From: Scatophagus argus
Taxonomy: Eukaryota; Chordata; Actinopteri; Scatophagidae
NCBI RefSeq assembly: GCF_020382885.2
Contig: NW_025421230.1
Coordinates: forward strand, 1 to 64,000
DNA length: 64,000 nt
Direction: 5' to 3'
Below the pieces are notes generated by a model, which saw nothing but the letters and a program-made list of their open reading frames with translations, was not told where the DNA came from and did not search any database. Positions 19,620 through 30,332 of the stretch are shown piece after piece; positions within the stretch are counted from its first letter, which is position 1; every line of letters starts with the position of its first letter. Both the position numbers and the translations under genes were made by a program.

Positions 19620-20715
19620 AATTCAGTACGGGCTGAATTGTGGGAAATGGGGGAAAAACTCTGGACTGTTTGCACCTCCAAAGCTGGATTTTATCCCACC
19701 AGAACTGCAGCGGAACACAGATGCTCTTGCCATCCCCCCTCTGTGGCCTCAGAGACGGAGGAGACAACGTAAACAAAAGCGGGGCAAGCGGAGTGGGCTG
19801 TGTGCTAGGCTACATGTTAAACCGCACAAACTGGCTCTACCCATCCCCCCACCCTGTGGGTAACAAGGTCCTGGCAGAGGAGCTGAACAACTTCTACTGC
19901 TGATTTTCACACCCATCACCCACCCCATCCACAACACTCAACCTCTGTGCCACACCTGACACCACCCCCTCCCCCCTCAACTCAGACCTCCCACCAGCAC
20001 TGAAGGTCAATGCGGAGGAGGCAGAAGACCAGGAAGGCTCCAGGACCCGATGGAGTGTCCCCCTCCTGCCAGATAATCTGCGCTGACTAGCTGGCACCCA
20101 TCTTCACCCAGCTCTTCAACAGATCTCTGGAACTGTGTGAAGTACCGTCCTGTTTCAAATGCTCCACCATCATCCCAGTCCCCAAAAAACCCATCATCAC
20201 GGGGTTGAATGACTACAGACCCATCGCCCTGACGTCTGTGGTCATGAAATCCTTTGAGAGGCTGGTGCTGAACCACCTGAAGTTCATCACAGGCCCCCGG
20301 CTTGACCCCCTGCAGTTTGCCTACCGGGCAAACCGGTCGGTGGATGATGCAGTCAACATGGGACTGCACTTCGTCCTCCATCACCTTGACACGTACGTCA
20401 GGATCCTGTTCATGGACTTCAGCTCTGCGTCGACCAGCTAATCCTGTGGTGTGGTCTGAACAATCTGGAGCAAAACCCGCTCAACACTGGAGATGACAGT
20501 GGACTTTAGTAAGAACCCACCCACCTTACCCCCCTTCACCATTCTCAACAGCACAGTGTCTACTGTAGACTCCTTTAAGTTCCCAGGAACTACAATTGCC
20601 AAGGATCTCAAGTGGAAGTCCCACGTAGACCTCATCAGGAAAAAGGCCCAGCAGAGGTTGTACTTTCTGCAACGACTGAAGAAGTTCAACCTGCCTCAGG
20701 AACTGCTACCCTAAC
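19620..20715 (+). mobile_element. Second LINE fragment (Rex1/CR1-like), internally deleted
   Basis: The frame 20,205-20,441 carries [30 protein letters not shown] and ILFMDFSSA. At about 20,435 it jumps to the thumb region (20,493-20,714: TVDSFKFPGT, KKAQQRLYFLQRL), losing the catalytic FADD block. The 5' part (19,620-20,200) holds stop-riddled endonuclease/linker remnants (NKVLAEELNNFYC). The fragment ends where the next LINE starts, so three LINEs lie head to tail. Confidence 0.7.
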
Positions 20716-20732
20716 CCATCTGCAGCCCGGAT

Positions 20733-21056
20733 GTGGAACTGTGTGCCGTTGGACTACGTCCATATTACTTGCCCAGGGAGTTTTCACATGTTGTCATGGT
20801 GACTGTTTATGTTCCCCCCTCTGCAAACCCCAGCAGGACATGTGACACTATTCACTCTGCAATAGCCCGGATACAGACTCAGCACCCGAGTGCATTCATT
20901 TCAATCTCGGGTGATTTCAACCACACTAACTTGGACAAAACACTCCCCACTTTCACTCAGTTTGTGAACTGTCCTGCCAGAGAGGGAAGAACAATAGATC
21001 TGCTGCATGCTAATGCAAAAAGAGGGCTTTCAGAGCAGGCAATAGGGACGAGGTGA
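20733..21056 (+). pseudogene. LINE endonuclease C-terminal part
   Basis: Contains YLPREFSHVVMVTVYVPPSA and ISGDFNHTNLDK, the APE endonuclease core. The catalytic N-terminal part is missing and the final SDH motif has been deleted at the 21,020 junction. It is in a different frame from the RT that follows. Confidence 0.75.
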
Positions 21057-22846
21057 GAGCTATTCAGCGCACCCTGAGAATAAAGATCAGGGAGGCAAAG
21101 GAGAGGTACCGGAGGAAGCTGGAGTGGAAACTCCAGCAGAACAACACGAGAGAGGTGTGGAGTGGCATGAGGACCATCACAGGTTACGGGCCAAACAGCG
21201 GAGGAGTTGATGGTGGTGTGGAACGGGCAAATGAGCTGAATCAGTTTTTTAACAGATTCGACACTGGGACCCTAATTCACGCTTCAAACGACTCCTCAGC
21301 AGTACAGTTGCAGCAACCGGCCACTCCAGCCTCTCTCCCTCCCCCCACATTCCATCTGGATGGCCTCGCTCACACCTCGTCCCCAGAAGCCTGGGTGGAC
21401 CACTCTCACCTGGGTACCACATGCACTCCTCCCCCACCCATCACCCCAACGATGACCTTCACAGCTGATCAGGTGAGAAGACAGCTGCAGAGAGTCCGTG
21501 CAGGCAAAGCTGCAGGCCCAGATGGTGTGAGCTCCAGGCTCCTGAAAGCCTGTGCCCCCCAGCTAAGCGGAGTACTCCATCATGTCTTCAACCTGAGTCT
21601 GAGTCTTCAGAGGGTCCCCGTGGTGTGGAAGACGTCATGCCTTGTTCCTGTCCCGGAGACGCCGCGTCCCAACGACCCCAAGGACTACAGGCCTGTGGCC
21701 CTGACGTCACACATCATGAAGACCCTGGAAAGACTCGTCCTGGAACAGCTCCGGCCCATGGTCCAACCACTTCAGGATCCCCTTCAGTTCGCCTACCAGC
21801 CCCGCCTTGGAGTGGACGACGCCATCATCTACCTGCTGAACAGAGTCTACACTCACCTGGACAAGCCGGCAAGCACTGTGAGAATCACGTTCTTCGATTT
21901 CTCAAGTGCGTTTGACACCATCAGGCCGGCTCTGTTTGCTGAGAAGCTGACAGCGATGCAGGTGGATGCCCCACTGGTGTCCTGGATCGCAGACTATCTG
22001 ACGTGCAGACTGCAGTATGTACGCCTGAAGTGCTGCCTGTCAGATGAAGTGATCAGCAACACCGGGGCTCCACAGGGGACTGTCCTCTCTCCCTTCCTCT
22101 TCACGATCTACACCACAGACTTTACGCACTGCACAGAGTCCTGCCATCTTCAGAAATTTTCTGATGACTCTGCAGTGGTTGGGTGTATTACTGGGGGGGA
22201 TGAGAGAGAGTACAGGACGGTAGTGGACAACTTTGTCACATGGAGCGGGAAAAACCACCTACAGCTCAATGTGGCAAAGACCAAGGAACTGGTGGTGGAC
22301 CTGAGGAGGACTAAGGCTCCAGTGACCCCTATCAACATCAAAGGGGACACTGTGGAGGTGGTGGAGGAATACAAATACCTGGGGGTGTACTTAGACCACA
22401 AACTGGACTGGTGCAAGAACGTGGACATGGTCTACAGAAAGGGCCAGAGCCGCCTCTACTTTCTGAGGCGGCTGAGGTCCTTCAACATCTGCAGGACGAT
22501 GCTGAGGATGTTCTACGAGTCGGTGGTGTCCAGTGCCATCACATATGCCGTTGCCTGCTGGGGCAGCTGCCTGAGGGTGAGGGACACTAACAGACTCAAC
22601 AGAATCATCAAGAAGGCCAGCCATGTTGTGGGAGAGGAACTGGACTCTCTGACAGTGGTGTCCGAGAGGAGGATGTTGTCCAAAATAAGAACTATACTGG
22701 ACTTTCCCTCTCACCCTCTCCACAATGTGTTGATCAGCTACAGGAGCTCGTTCAGCAAAAGACTCATACTGCCACGGTGCACCACAGAGCGACACAGGAA
22801 ATCATTCCTGCCTGTCGCCATCAAACTGTTAAACTCAGCACTGTGA
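21053..22846 (+). CDS. Rex1-like LINE reverse transcriptase, open frame
   Basis: The frame is 597 codons. The linker (RAIQRTLRIKIREAKERYRR) is followed by KAAGPDGVS, DYRPVALTSHIMK, FFDFSSAFDT, GAPQGTVLSPFLF, catalytic FSDD at residues 369-372, the thumb (EYKYLGVYLDHKLDW) and the ending RKSFLPVAIKLLNS. It spans the whole RT domain with no stop, so this RT could still be translated. FSDD rather than FADD is kept in the sister copy, so it is a family trait. Confidence 0.85.
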   Translation: MRAIQRTLRIKIREAKERYRRKLEWKLQQNNTREVWSGMRTITGYGPNSGGVDGGVERANELNQFFNRFDTGTLIHASNDSSAVQLQQPATPASLPPPTFHLDGLAHTSSPEAWVDHSHLGTTCTPPPPITPTMTFTADQVRRQLQRVRAGKAAGPDGVSSRLLKACAPQLSGVLHHVFNLSLSLQRVPVVWKTSCLVPVPETPRPNDPKDYRPVALTSHIMKTLERLVLEQLRPMVQPLQDPLQFAYQPRLGVDDAIIYLLNRVYTHLDKPASTVRITFFDFSSAFDTIRPALFAEKLTAMQVDAPLVSWIADYLTCRLQYVRLKCCLSDEVISNTGAPQGTVLSPFLFTIYTTDFTHCTESCHLQKFSDDSAVVGCITGGDEREYRTVVDNFVTWSGKNHLQLNVAKTKELVVDLRRTKAPVTPINIKGDTVEVVEEYKYLGVYLDHKLDWCKNVDMVYRKGQSRLYFLRRLRSFNICRTMLRMFYESVVSSAITYAVACWGSCLRVRDTNRLNRIIKKASHVVGEELDSLTVVSERRMLSKIRTILDFPSHPLHNVLISYRSSFSKRLILPRCTTERHRKSFLPVAIKLLNSAL

Positions 22847-23544
22847 CGGACACACTCACTTTATATATACAATGTATATATTGGTTTTCTACACATGTAC
22901 ATCTACATTATAAATTTTCTTAAAAAATTTGAATACAGTTTTTGTAAATACCTGTACTTTGAGATTTTAGTTTTTGTTTATCCTTTCTTTATTGTTTATC
23001 CTATTTTTTATACTTCTCACTTTTCTCCTTTCTTGGTCGGGAATACTGCATGTGCAATGTCTGTAAGAACAAGAATTTCCCTCCAGGGATAAACAAAGGA
23101 ATTCTGATTCTGATACAATAACAGATACATGTAGCCTATTGTGAAATGTAACAAGAATGGGTACCAAAAATGATGATAAAGTCAAAGTCAGCTTTATCAA
23201 AGTCAAAGTACAGTAAAGTGCAGTTTTATGTATTGTACTGGACGCAGACAAAAGTTGTTTTGTTTTTTTTTTTACCTGTTTTCCTGATGAAATATTTGAA
23301 TTACTGATGCTACTGTATATCTGCTGAGATTTGGCTGAACTCTTAGTCCAGCCTCCCTTAGTGTGAGTCCGTGGTTTATTACATGGTCAATGAGTGCCGT
23401 GCGGATTTCCTTGGTTTAAAGTTGGTCCTCTTCTCCTTTGTTCAAGTGCTCTCTCATTTTCAAGTCCCTCTCTACGTCTACCTCTTCCTCGGCCTCTTTC
23501 TTCTCCTCTATAAAAAAGCAGCAAAAATGGAAGGAGCTCGAAGA

Positions 23545-24945
23545 AGAGTGAGAACGCATGCCATTTGGCCTCTGTAATGCCCCTGCGACCCTTCAGAGGC
23601 TGATGCAGAGATGCCTGGGGGGTCTAGTCTCTTTCAAACTTGCACAGCCGCTTAACACCCTATTGTCCCCAAAAGTGAAAAGAAAGCCATGGTACAGTGG
23701 TCCACAGAGTGTGAGGAGTCCTTCAAAACTCTGAAGGAGGCACTTGCCCAAGCTTCTGTTCTTGGTTATGCAGATTTTGCCCTTCCCTCCCGAGTTTACA
23801 CTGATGCCAGCCTTACAGGCTTAGGCACAGTCCTGGCACAAGCCCAAGACGAAAAAGAGCGTGTCATAGCCTATGCCAGCTGCAGTCTTCAAATTATAAT
23901 TCATTTAAGCTTGAACTTCTTGCTCTAAAATGGGCTGGAAGTGGCAAGTTTAAGGACTTCCTCTGGGGCACGCAGTTCACCATGTTCAATCCCCAACAAT
24001 CCCGTTGTCCACCTTCAGTCAGCTAAACTTGGGGCCGTCAAGCAACGCTGGGTGGCTCAGCTTGCTAATTACCACTTCGATGTGAGGTATAGGCCAGGAA
24101 AGGAAAATGCTAATGCTGATGTGCTGTCTCAACTACCACCACAGGTCCAAAGCTCCCATCCTGCAAAAGAAACCTCCGAGGTCGAGGCCTATACAGTTCA
24201 TGCTGTATGGGCCCTTGGTTACTGGCAGCCATTACAGGAGGGAGATCATTCAACACCTGAGGTATTATGTCAGCACAAGACAGACTCCTACAAAAAGAGA
24301 GTGCAGTAAGGAAACGGAGTGACCAGGCTCCTCTTGTAATGGTGGATGGAGTATTGACTTGGTGGTTCCAAGACCCAGCCTCTAAAGAAGTAATGTCTCA
24401 GATTCTTGTCCCCCTACAGCATTGGTGGGCTACATGGGATGAGTATCACAGATGCCAAGGCCACTTGGTGCTGCAAAGATCTGTTCCATCTTCCGTAGAG
24501 CTTTCTACTGGCCTCGAATGGAAAAAGATGTGGCTGAGTGGACATCCAGGTGTGAAAGATGCGTTCGACGTAAGTCACATCCTGAAAGTAAAGCACCCAT
24601 GACATTACTCCTCTTGAAGTTGTAGCCCTTGATTTTTTTGACTTTGAGTAGACCTACAGATGCATACCAGTATGTACTCATAGAAACTGATTTATTCACA
24701 AAGTATGCATGGGCCGTCCCCACCCGGGACCAGACGGCGAGTACCACAGTCAAAGTTATTCTCAAACATATAATCCAGACTGTGGGATGTATTGAACGTT
24801 TTCAGTCGGACCAAGGGGCAAACTTTGACTCTGCTTTGCTGAAAGAACTTTGTCAATATTATGGATGCAGGAAAAGCAGGACAACCCCCTACCATCCAGA
24901 GGGTAACGCCACCTGTGAACGCTGGAACCAGACCTTACCTGATAT
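23545..24945 (+). pseudogene. Ty3/gypsy pol remnant (RT, RNase H, integrase), cut by a LINE
   Basis: Fragments in order are: RT motif MPFGLCNAPATFQRLM (about 23,559); RT/RNase H YTDASLTGLGTVLAQAQD (23,689-23,928); RYRPGKENANADVLSQLP (about 24,090); a broken zinc-binding linker near 24,430-24,560; integrase core with ETDLFTKYAW (first Asp), QSDQGANFD (second Asp) and a Glu after TTPYHPEGN (24,629-24,930). Several frameshifts divide it. It ends at 24,945 where a minus-strand LINE begins. No LTRs were identified. Confidence 0.8.
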
Positions 24946-25184
24946 ACAAGATACAAGATACAAGATAGGTTTATTTGTCACATACACCATCATACACGGT
25001 ACAATGTGCAGTGAAATTCTTTGTGTCCCTGCTACCAAAAAATAGGTAAATAAAAAAATTTTAATTTAAAGAAAAAAATAATAAAATTAAAATTAACTTT
25101 AAAAAAAGTGAAAATGTGCATTATTTACATGAGTGGTATTTACATCTAGTGCATGTAGTGCAGGTGGGAGTGGGATTGTCCAGA

Positions 25185-27167
25185 TTAACGCTCACTGTTG
25201 AGCAGACGGATGGCCCGGGGGAAGAAGCTTTTCCTCATCCTCTCACTGTTGGTTCTCAGGCAGCAGAACCGATGGCCTGATGGCAACAGGGAGAGGAGTG
25301 AGTGTCCGGGGTGATGGGGCTGCCTGAGGATCTTCTCGGCTCTCGACCTGCATCGTTTGGTGTAAATGTCCTGCAGGTCGGGTAAAGTTGTTCTGATTGT
25401 CCGCTCAGCTGAGTGGACTACCCTCCTAAGGGCCGAGAGGTCCTGCTTTGTGCAGCTGCCCATCCATGTGGTGATGCTCCCACTCAAGATGCTCTCAGTG
25501 GTGCAGGTGTAAAAGTTCCTGAGCACCTTGAGGGGGAGCCTGAAGTCTCTGAGGCGTCTGAGGTGGAACAGACGCTACCTGGCCTTCTTAACAGTCCTGT
25601 GAATGTGCAGTGACCAGGACAGGTCCCGTGTGATGGTCACACCGAGGTATTTAAAACTGTCCACCCTCTCCACCTCAGACTCGCCAATGCAGAGTGGACG
25701 GATGTCCTTCTGCTGCTTCTTCCTGTAGTCCACAATCAGCTCCTTAGTTTTGCTGACGTTCAGCAGGAGGTTATTCTCCTGGCACCAGCTCTCCAGGTGG
25801 GTGACCTCCTTCCTGTAGGCCTCCTCCTTGTTGTGGGAGATTAACCCCACGATGGCTGTGTCGTCAGCAAACTTTATGATGGTGTTACTGTCTGATGTGG
25901 ACACACAGTCATGTGTATACAGGGAGTACAGCAGGGGACTCAGCACGCAGCCTTGGGGAGATCCAGTGTTGAGGGTGAGAGGGGATGAGCTATGGGTGCC
26001 CACGCGTACCACCTGTTGTCTGCCAGTAAGGAAGCTGTGGATCCACCTGCACAGGGAGGAGTTCAGTCCAAGATCACACAGCTTGGTTACCAGTCTGGAG
26101 GGGACTATGGTATTGAATGCTGAACTGTAGTCCACAAACAGCGCTCTCACATAGTTCCCCATCCTAGTGTCTACGTGGGAAAGTGTCTTGTGCAGCAGGA
26201 AGGTTATGGCGTCGTCTGTGGATCTGTCAGGGCGGTATGCAAACTGTAGGGGGTCCAGGGTGGGGGGCAGAGAGGAGGTGATGAATGTTTTGACCAGCTT
26301 CTCAAAACATTTCATCACCACAGATGTGAGGGCTATGGGGCGATAGTCATTGGGATTACTGGGCTGGGCTGTCTTTGGGACGGGGACTACAACAGACTTC
26401 TTAAAGCAGGTGGGAATCACACACTGTGAGAGGGAGAGGTTGAATATCGTTGTAAACACCGGTGCGAGCTGTTCTGCGCAGGCTTTGAGGACTCGACCGC
26501 TAATGCCGTCAGGCCCTGCTGCTTTCCTGGTGTTTACACTTTTAAACATCTTTCTCACCTCCAGCTCCGTCACAGTGAGCGTCACCTCTTCACCGGCTGG
26601 GAGCGCAGCTTCTTGCCTGCTGTCCGACTCGAAGCGAGCAAAGAAGTTGTTGAGCTCATCAGCCAGAGAAGCGTCGACTCTCATCTCGGGTGGATGTGTA
26701 GCTTTGTAGTCCGTGATGGTGTATAGTCCCTGCCACAGCGCCCTGGAGTTGCTCCCCTCCATCTGCAGCTCCAGTCTTGCGGCGTAGCGGCGTTTAGCCC
26801 CCTTCACCGTCCTACGGACAGCGTAGGTGGCTGCCCTGTACAGCGTCATGTCTCCGGTGGCGAGTCCTGAGTTGTAGGCGGCGGTGCGGGTCCTCAGCGC
26901 GTCGCGGACAGTTTTGTCCACCCACGGCTTCTGGTTGGGAAAAGTTCTGGTGGTGGCTGTTGGTGTTACGTCTTCCACCATTTTCCCGATAAATCCCACA
27001 ACCGCTTCCGTGAACTCGTTGAGGTCACCGTCCGAGCTGCACCGAAACATATCCCAGTCCGCTGAATCCAGTGCGCCCTGCAGAGCGGCCTCTGATTGGT
27101 CAGTCCACCGTGTTACTTCTCTGACTGCAGGAGATTCCTGCTTCAGCCGTTGTTTGTATTTCGGCAT
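25185..27167 (-). pseudogene. LINE reverse transcriptase with a single in-frame stop
   Basis: The frame runs from 27,167 to 25,578 (530 residues), meets TAG at 25,575-25,577, then continues in the same phase to a natural end at 25,185. The sister copy has CAG (Gln) at this position, so one C-to-T change made the stop. Motifs: [54 protein letters not shown] at residues 433-436, and [14 protein letters not shown]. Upstream endonuclease remnants (AGDFNRANLRKVMP near 27,335) are frameshifted. Confidence 0.85.
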
Positions 27168-27594
27168 GAGAAGGACTGCACTGTGGTCCGAAAGGCCAAA
27201 CGGAGGCAGAGACTTGGCCCTGTAACCATCCTTGAAAGGAGAGTAACAGTGGTCCAGAGTCCTATCTCCTCTGGTGAGGCAGTCGATGTGGCCGGCATCA
27301 CCTTCCTCAGGTTAGCACGGTTAAAGTCCCCGGCCACGATGAGGGCTGCATCAGGCTGGTTAGCTTGATAGGTGGATACAGCCTCATGTAGCTCGGTGAG
27401 AGCAGTGTCCGCTGGTTGAACGGCGTGGTCCGGAGTCAGGGGGGTCAGCCATGTCTCAGTGAGGCAGATGACGTTACAGTCCCGTATATCCCTCTGGAAC
27501 TTTATTCTGGCCCTGAGTTCATCGAGCTTGTTTTCCAGTGACTGGACATTGGCGAGTAGGATGCTGGGCAGAGGTGAATGGTGTGCTCTGCGTC

Positions 27595-27921
27595 TCAGTC
27601 TGTTCCTAACGCCGGCTCGTCAGACTTCTGCTCGCCTCGGGGCCTTCTCCGTGACCTGCGGCCTGAGCGTCCATTGTTGTTGTTGTTGTTGTTGTTGTTG
27701 TATCCTGCCCGTAGGATGTCGACGGGCCAGGTCGGGTCCGGGATTAAGTTGATAGGAGCACAGTTTGAGTACTGTGCTCCAAGGTTGATTAGTGTCTGTC
27801 TGTCGTATGTGTTACGACCTACAACAGGATGGCTTAACAAGTTGAAAATTACACTAAAAACGACTATATACAAACAAATTTCGGGAGCAGGTACGACAGC
27901 GGCCGACCTCACCAGCGCCAT
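27595..27921 (-). pseudogene. LINE 5' ORF start with Asn run
   Basis: A 108-codon frame begins MALVRSAAVV, followed by an Asn run coded by (AAC)n and a basic segment (GRRSRRRPRGEQ). It is the 5' part of the LINE at 24.9-27.9 kb and parallels the Thr-run start at 16,732. It ends before the endonuclease, so a frameshift separates the two. Confidence 0.6.
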
Positions 27922-28039
27922 CTTGGTTTATTTACCAAGATTGTTGGGTACATTGGAAATTGTGTCACTACTGATGTCATTACTTACCACACTTTATGTT
28001 TTGTAAATCCCCCACGCAGACTGTGTACAAACATATATC

Positions 28040-28185
28040 TATATATAGATATATAAGAATTTCCCCTCGGGGATAAATGAAGGAATTCTGATTCTGATAT
28101 ATATATCCTGCTGCTGTCTCTGCTGCTGTAACATGAGAATTTCCCTCATGGGATCAATAAAGTACATTTATCTATCTATGTGCCA
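28040..28185 (+). repeat. Two LINE 3' tails in tandem
   Basis: AAGAATTTCCCCTCGGGGAT...GGAATTCTGATTCTGAT (28,053-28,100) is followed by AGAATTTCCCTCATGGGATC AATAAAGT with (TATC)n (28,133-28,180). Both are extreme 5' truncations of Rex1-like LINEs. (TA)n runs surround them. Confidence 0.75.
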
Positions 28186-28481
28186 AACATACGGAACAAG
28201 TCAAAAATGTGAGGGCCATTGGATGATTATTACTCTCCCCATCTTCAGAATCAGGGTACATATATATATATATAATCCCAACATTCATCAGAGTATGTTA
28301 TAACATGTACTGGCATCCAACATCAGACAGGTGTAATCACACTCGATCCCAGCATCCAATATTGACACATACAATTATAATGGATCCCTGCATCCAACAT
28401 CAGGGTATGATATCACACAGGATGCTGGCATCCAACATTAACACACGCAATTAATATAGATCCTGGTATACACTTTCCCAC

Positions 28482-29668
28482 GTAGACACTAGGATGGGGA
28501 ACTATGTGAGAGTGCTGTTTGTGGACTACAGCTCAGCATTCAATACCATAGTCCCCTCCAGGCTGGTAACCAAGCTGTGTGATCTTGGACTGAACTCCTC
28601 CCTGTGCAGGTGGATCCACAGCATCCTTACTGGCAGACAACAGGTGGTACGCGTGGGCACCCATAGCTCATCCCCTCTCACCCTCAACACTGGATCCCCC
28701 CAAGGCTGCGTGCTGAGTCCCCTGCTGTACTCCCTGTATACACATGACTGTGTGTCCACATCAGACAGTAACACCATCATAAAGTTTGCTGACGACACAG
28801 CCATCGTGGGGTTAATCTCCCAAAACAAGGAGGAGGCCTACAGGAAGGAGGTCACCCACCTGGAGAGCTGGTGCCAGGAGAATAACCTCCTGCTGAACGT
28901 CAGCAAAACTAAGGAGCTGATTGTGGACTACAGGAAGAAGCAGCAGAAGGACATCCGTCCACTCTGCATCGGCGGGTCTGAGGTGGAGAGGGTGGACAGT
29001 TTTAAATACCTCGGTGTGACCATCACACGGGACCTGTCCTGGTCACTGCACATTCACAGGACTGTTAAAAAGGCCAGGCAGCGTCTGTTCCACCTCAGAC
29101 GCCTCAGAGACTTCAGGCTCCCCCTCAAGGTGCTCAGGAACTTTTACACCTGCACCACTGAGAGCATCTTGAGTGGGAGCATCACCACATGGATGGGCAG
29201 CTGCACAAAGCAGGACCTCTCGGCCCTCAGGAGGGTAGTCCGCTCAGCTGAGCGGACAATCAGAACAACTTTACCCGACCTGCAGGACATTTACACCAAA
29301 CGATGCAGGTCGAGAGCCGAGAAGATCCTCAGGCAGCCCCATCACCCCGGACACTCACTCCTCTCCCTGTTGCCATCAGGCCATCGGTTCTGCTGCCTGA
29401 GAACCAACACTGAGAGGATGAGGAAAAGCTTCTTCCCCAATCCCACTCCCACCTGCACTACATGCACTAGATGTAAATACTGCACATTTTCACTTTTTTG
29501 AAATTTAATTTTAATTTTATTATTTTTCTTTACAAGCGTTCTCTTTTGCAATATTTAAATTTAAATTTTTTATTTACCTATTTTTTGGTAGCAGGGACAC
29601 AAAGAAGTTCACTGCACATTGTACCGTGTATGATTGTGTGTGTGACAAATAAACCTATCTTATCTTAT
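28482..29668 (+). mobile_element. Rex1/CR1-like LINE 3' half, plus strand
   Basis: It begins within the RT (ACTAGGATGGGGAACTATG) and ends GACAAATAAACCTATC with TTATC repeats at 29,668. It is nearly identical to the minus-strand copy at 25.2-26.2 kb and is inserted in the tandem repeat. Confidence 0.85.
28494..29501 (+). CDS. LINE reverse transcriptase C-terminal half, open
   Basis: 335 codons: [30 protein letters not shown] at residues 98-101, [28 protein letters not shown]. The fingers region is missing through 5' truncation. It keeps Gln (CAG) where the 25.2-27.2 kb copy has TAG. The last 20 or so residues follow a small deletion in the RAIRLLNS region and are out of the family frame. Confidence 0.8.
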   Translation: MGNYVRVLFVDYSSAFNTIVPSRLVTKLCDLGLNSSLCRWIHSILTGRQQVVRVGTHSSSPLTLNTGSPQGCVLSPLLYSLYTHDCVSTSDSNTIIKFADDTAIVGLISQNKEEAYRKEVTHLESWCQENNLLLNVSKTKELIVDYRKKQQKDIRPLCIGGSEVERVDSFKYLGVTITRDLSWSLHIHRTVKKARQRLFHLRRLRDFRLPLKVLRNFYTCTTESILSGSITTWMGSCTKQDLSALRRVVRSAERTIRTTLPDLQDIYTKRCRSRAEKILRQPHHPGHSLLSLLPSGHRFCCLRTNTERMRKSFFPNPTPTCTTCTRCKYCTFSLF

Positions 29669-30332
29669 CCAACATTAGCATGCTATTACACTGGATCCTT
29701 GCATCAAACATCAACACAGTACTCTGGAATCCAATACCATTATGGAAAATTATACTGGATCCTGGTATCCACTGTAAGGGCATGCAACTATGCATAACTC
29801 TGACATCCAAAACCATGATTTGCAGCTTGAAAATAACCAACCAAATATGCTTTATTGCAATGCAAACATTTTATGACATTTTGATTAGCAATGACAGCCA
29901 GATCAAATATCTCATCCCCCTTTCAGTATACCACTGTAATATTTCTCGTGACAAAACCATTTAGACAAAAACCTTCTCAAAATCTAAAATAACTTCAGAA
30001 CTAACCAGAAAAGCTATTACCAGTTTACAGCTTGTCAGTATAACCATAGCATAACACTGCATATAACACAATCTCCATATCTTTGTTAATGAAGTATTAG
30101 CATCCACTATCTCAGTATACCTATGGAAAATCCCTATGTGACCATGCAATAACAACCAAATTCTAGCTATGATGCACTATGTCAGTACATAATGACATAA
30201 CATTATTTCAAATGAGTGATGGCCCCAAGTGGCCCTGTAAAAAACTTCCATCCATTTTCTCAGTATACCATTGTGATCAGACCAAACTTACACTTAAACT
30301 AACAGAAGCCTTTCTCTGGGCTGAATTAAAGC

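Larger units (their letters stand above)
20720..23113 (+). mobile_element. Rex1-like LINE (CTGATT tail), internally deleted
   Basis: It starts inside the endonuclease (20,733) and runs to the 3' end CAGGGATAAACAAAGGAATT plus CTGATTCTGAT at 23,113. Between 21,010 and 21,055 the end of the endonuclease and the start of the linker are missing. The minus-strand sister at 53.9-56.0 kb retains the joining region (RAFRAGNKDEVRAIQ), which shows what was lost. Confidence 0.8.
24947..27930 (-). mobile_element. Near full-length Rex1/CR1-like LINE inserted in gypsy integrase
   Basis: On the minus strand it starts CAAGATGGCGCTGGTGAGG (near 27,925), then an (AAC)n tract, endonuclease, RT and a 3' UTR with GACAAATAAACCTATCTTGT and a (ATCTTGT)n tail at 24,947. 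The plus-strand sister at 28,482-29,668 shares the RT and the 3' UTR. Confidence 0.85.
28255..29830. repeat. Degenerate tandem repeat of about 40 bp, split by a LINE
   Basis: Units built on GCATCCAACAT and GGATCC recur every 38-42 bp at 28,270-28,480 and go on after the LINE at 29,670-29,830 (CATCCAACATTAGCATG, GGATCCTTGCATCAAACATC). The intervening 1.19 kb is the LINE. The 29,830-30,330 stretch behind it is AT-rich, holds weak copies of the same words, and has no gene. Confidence 0.6.
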
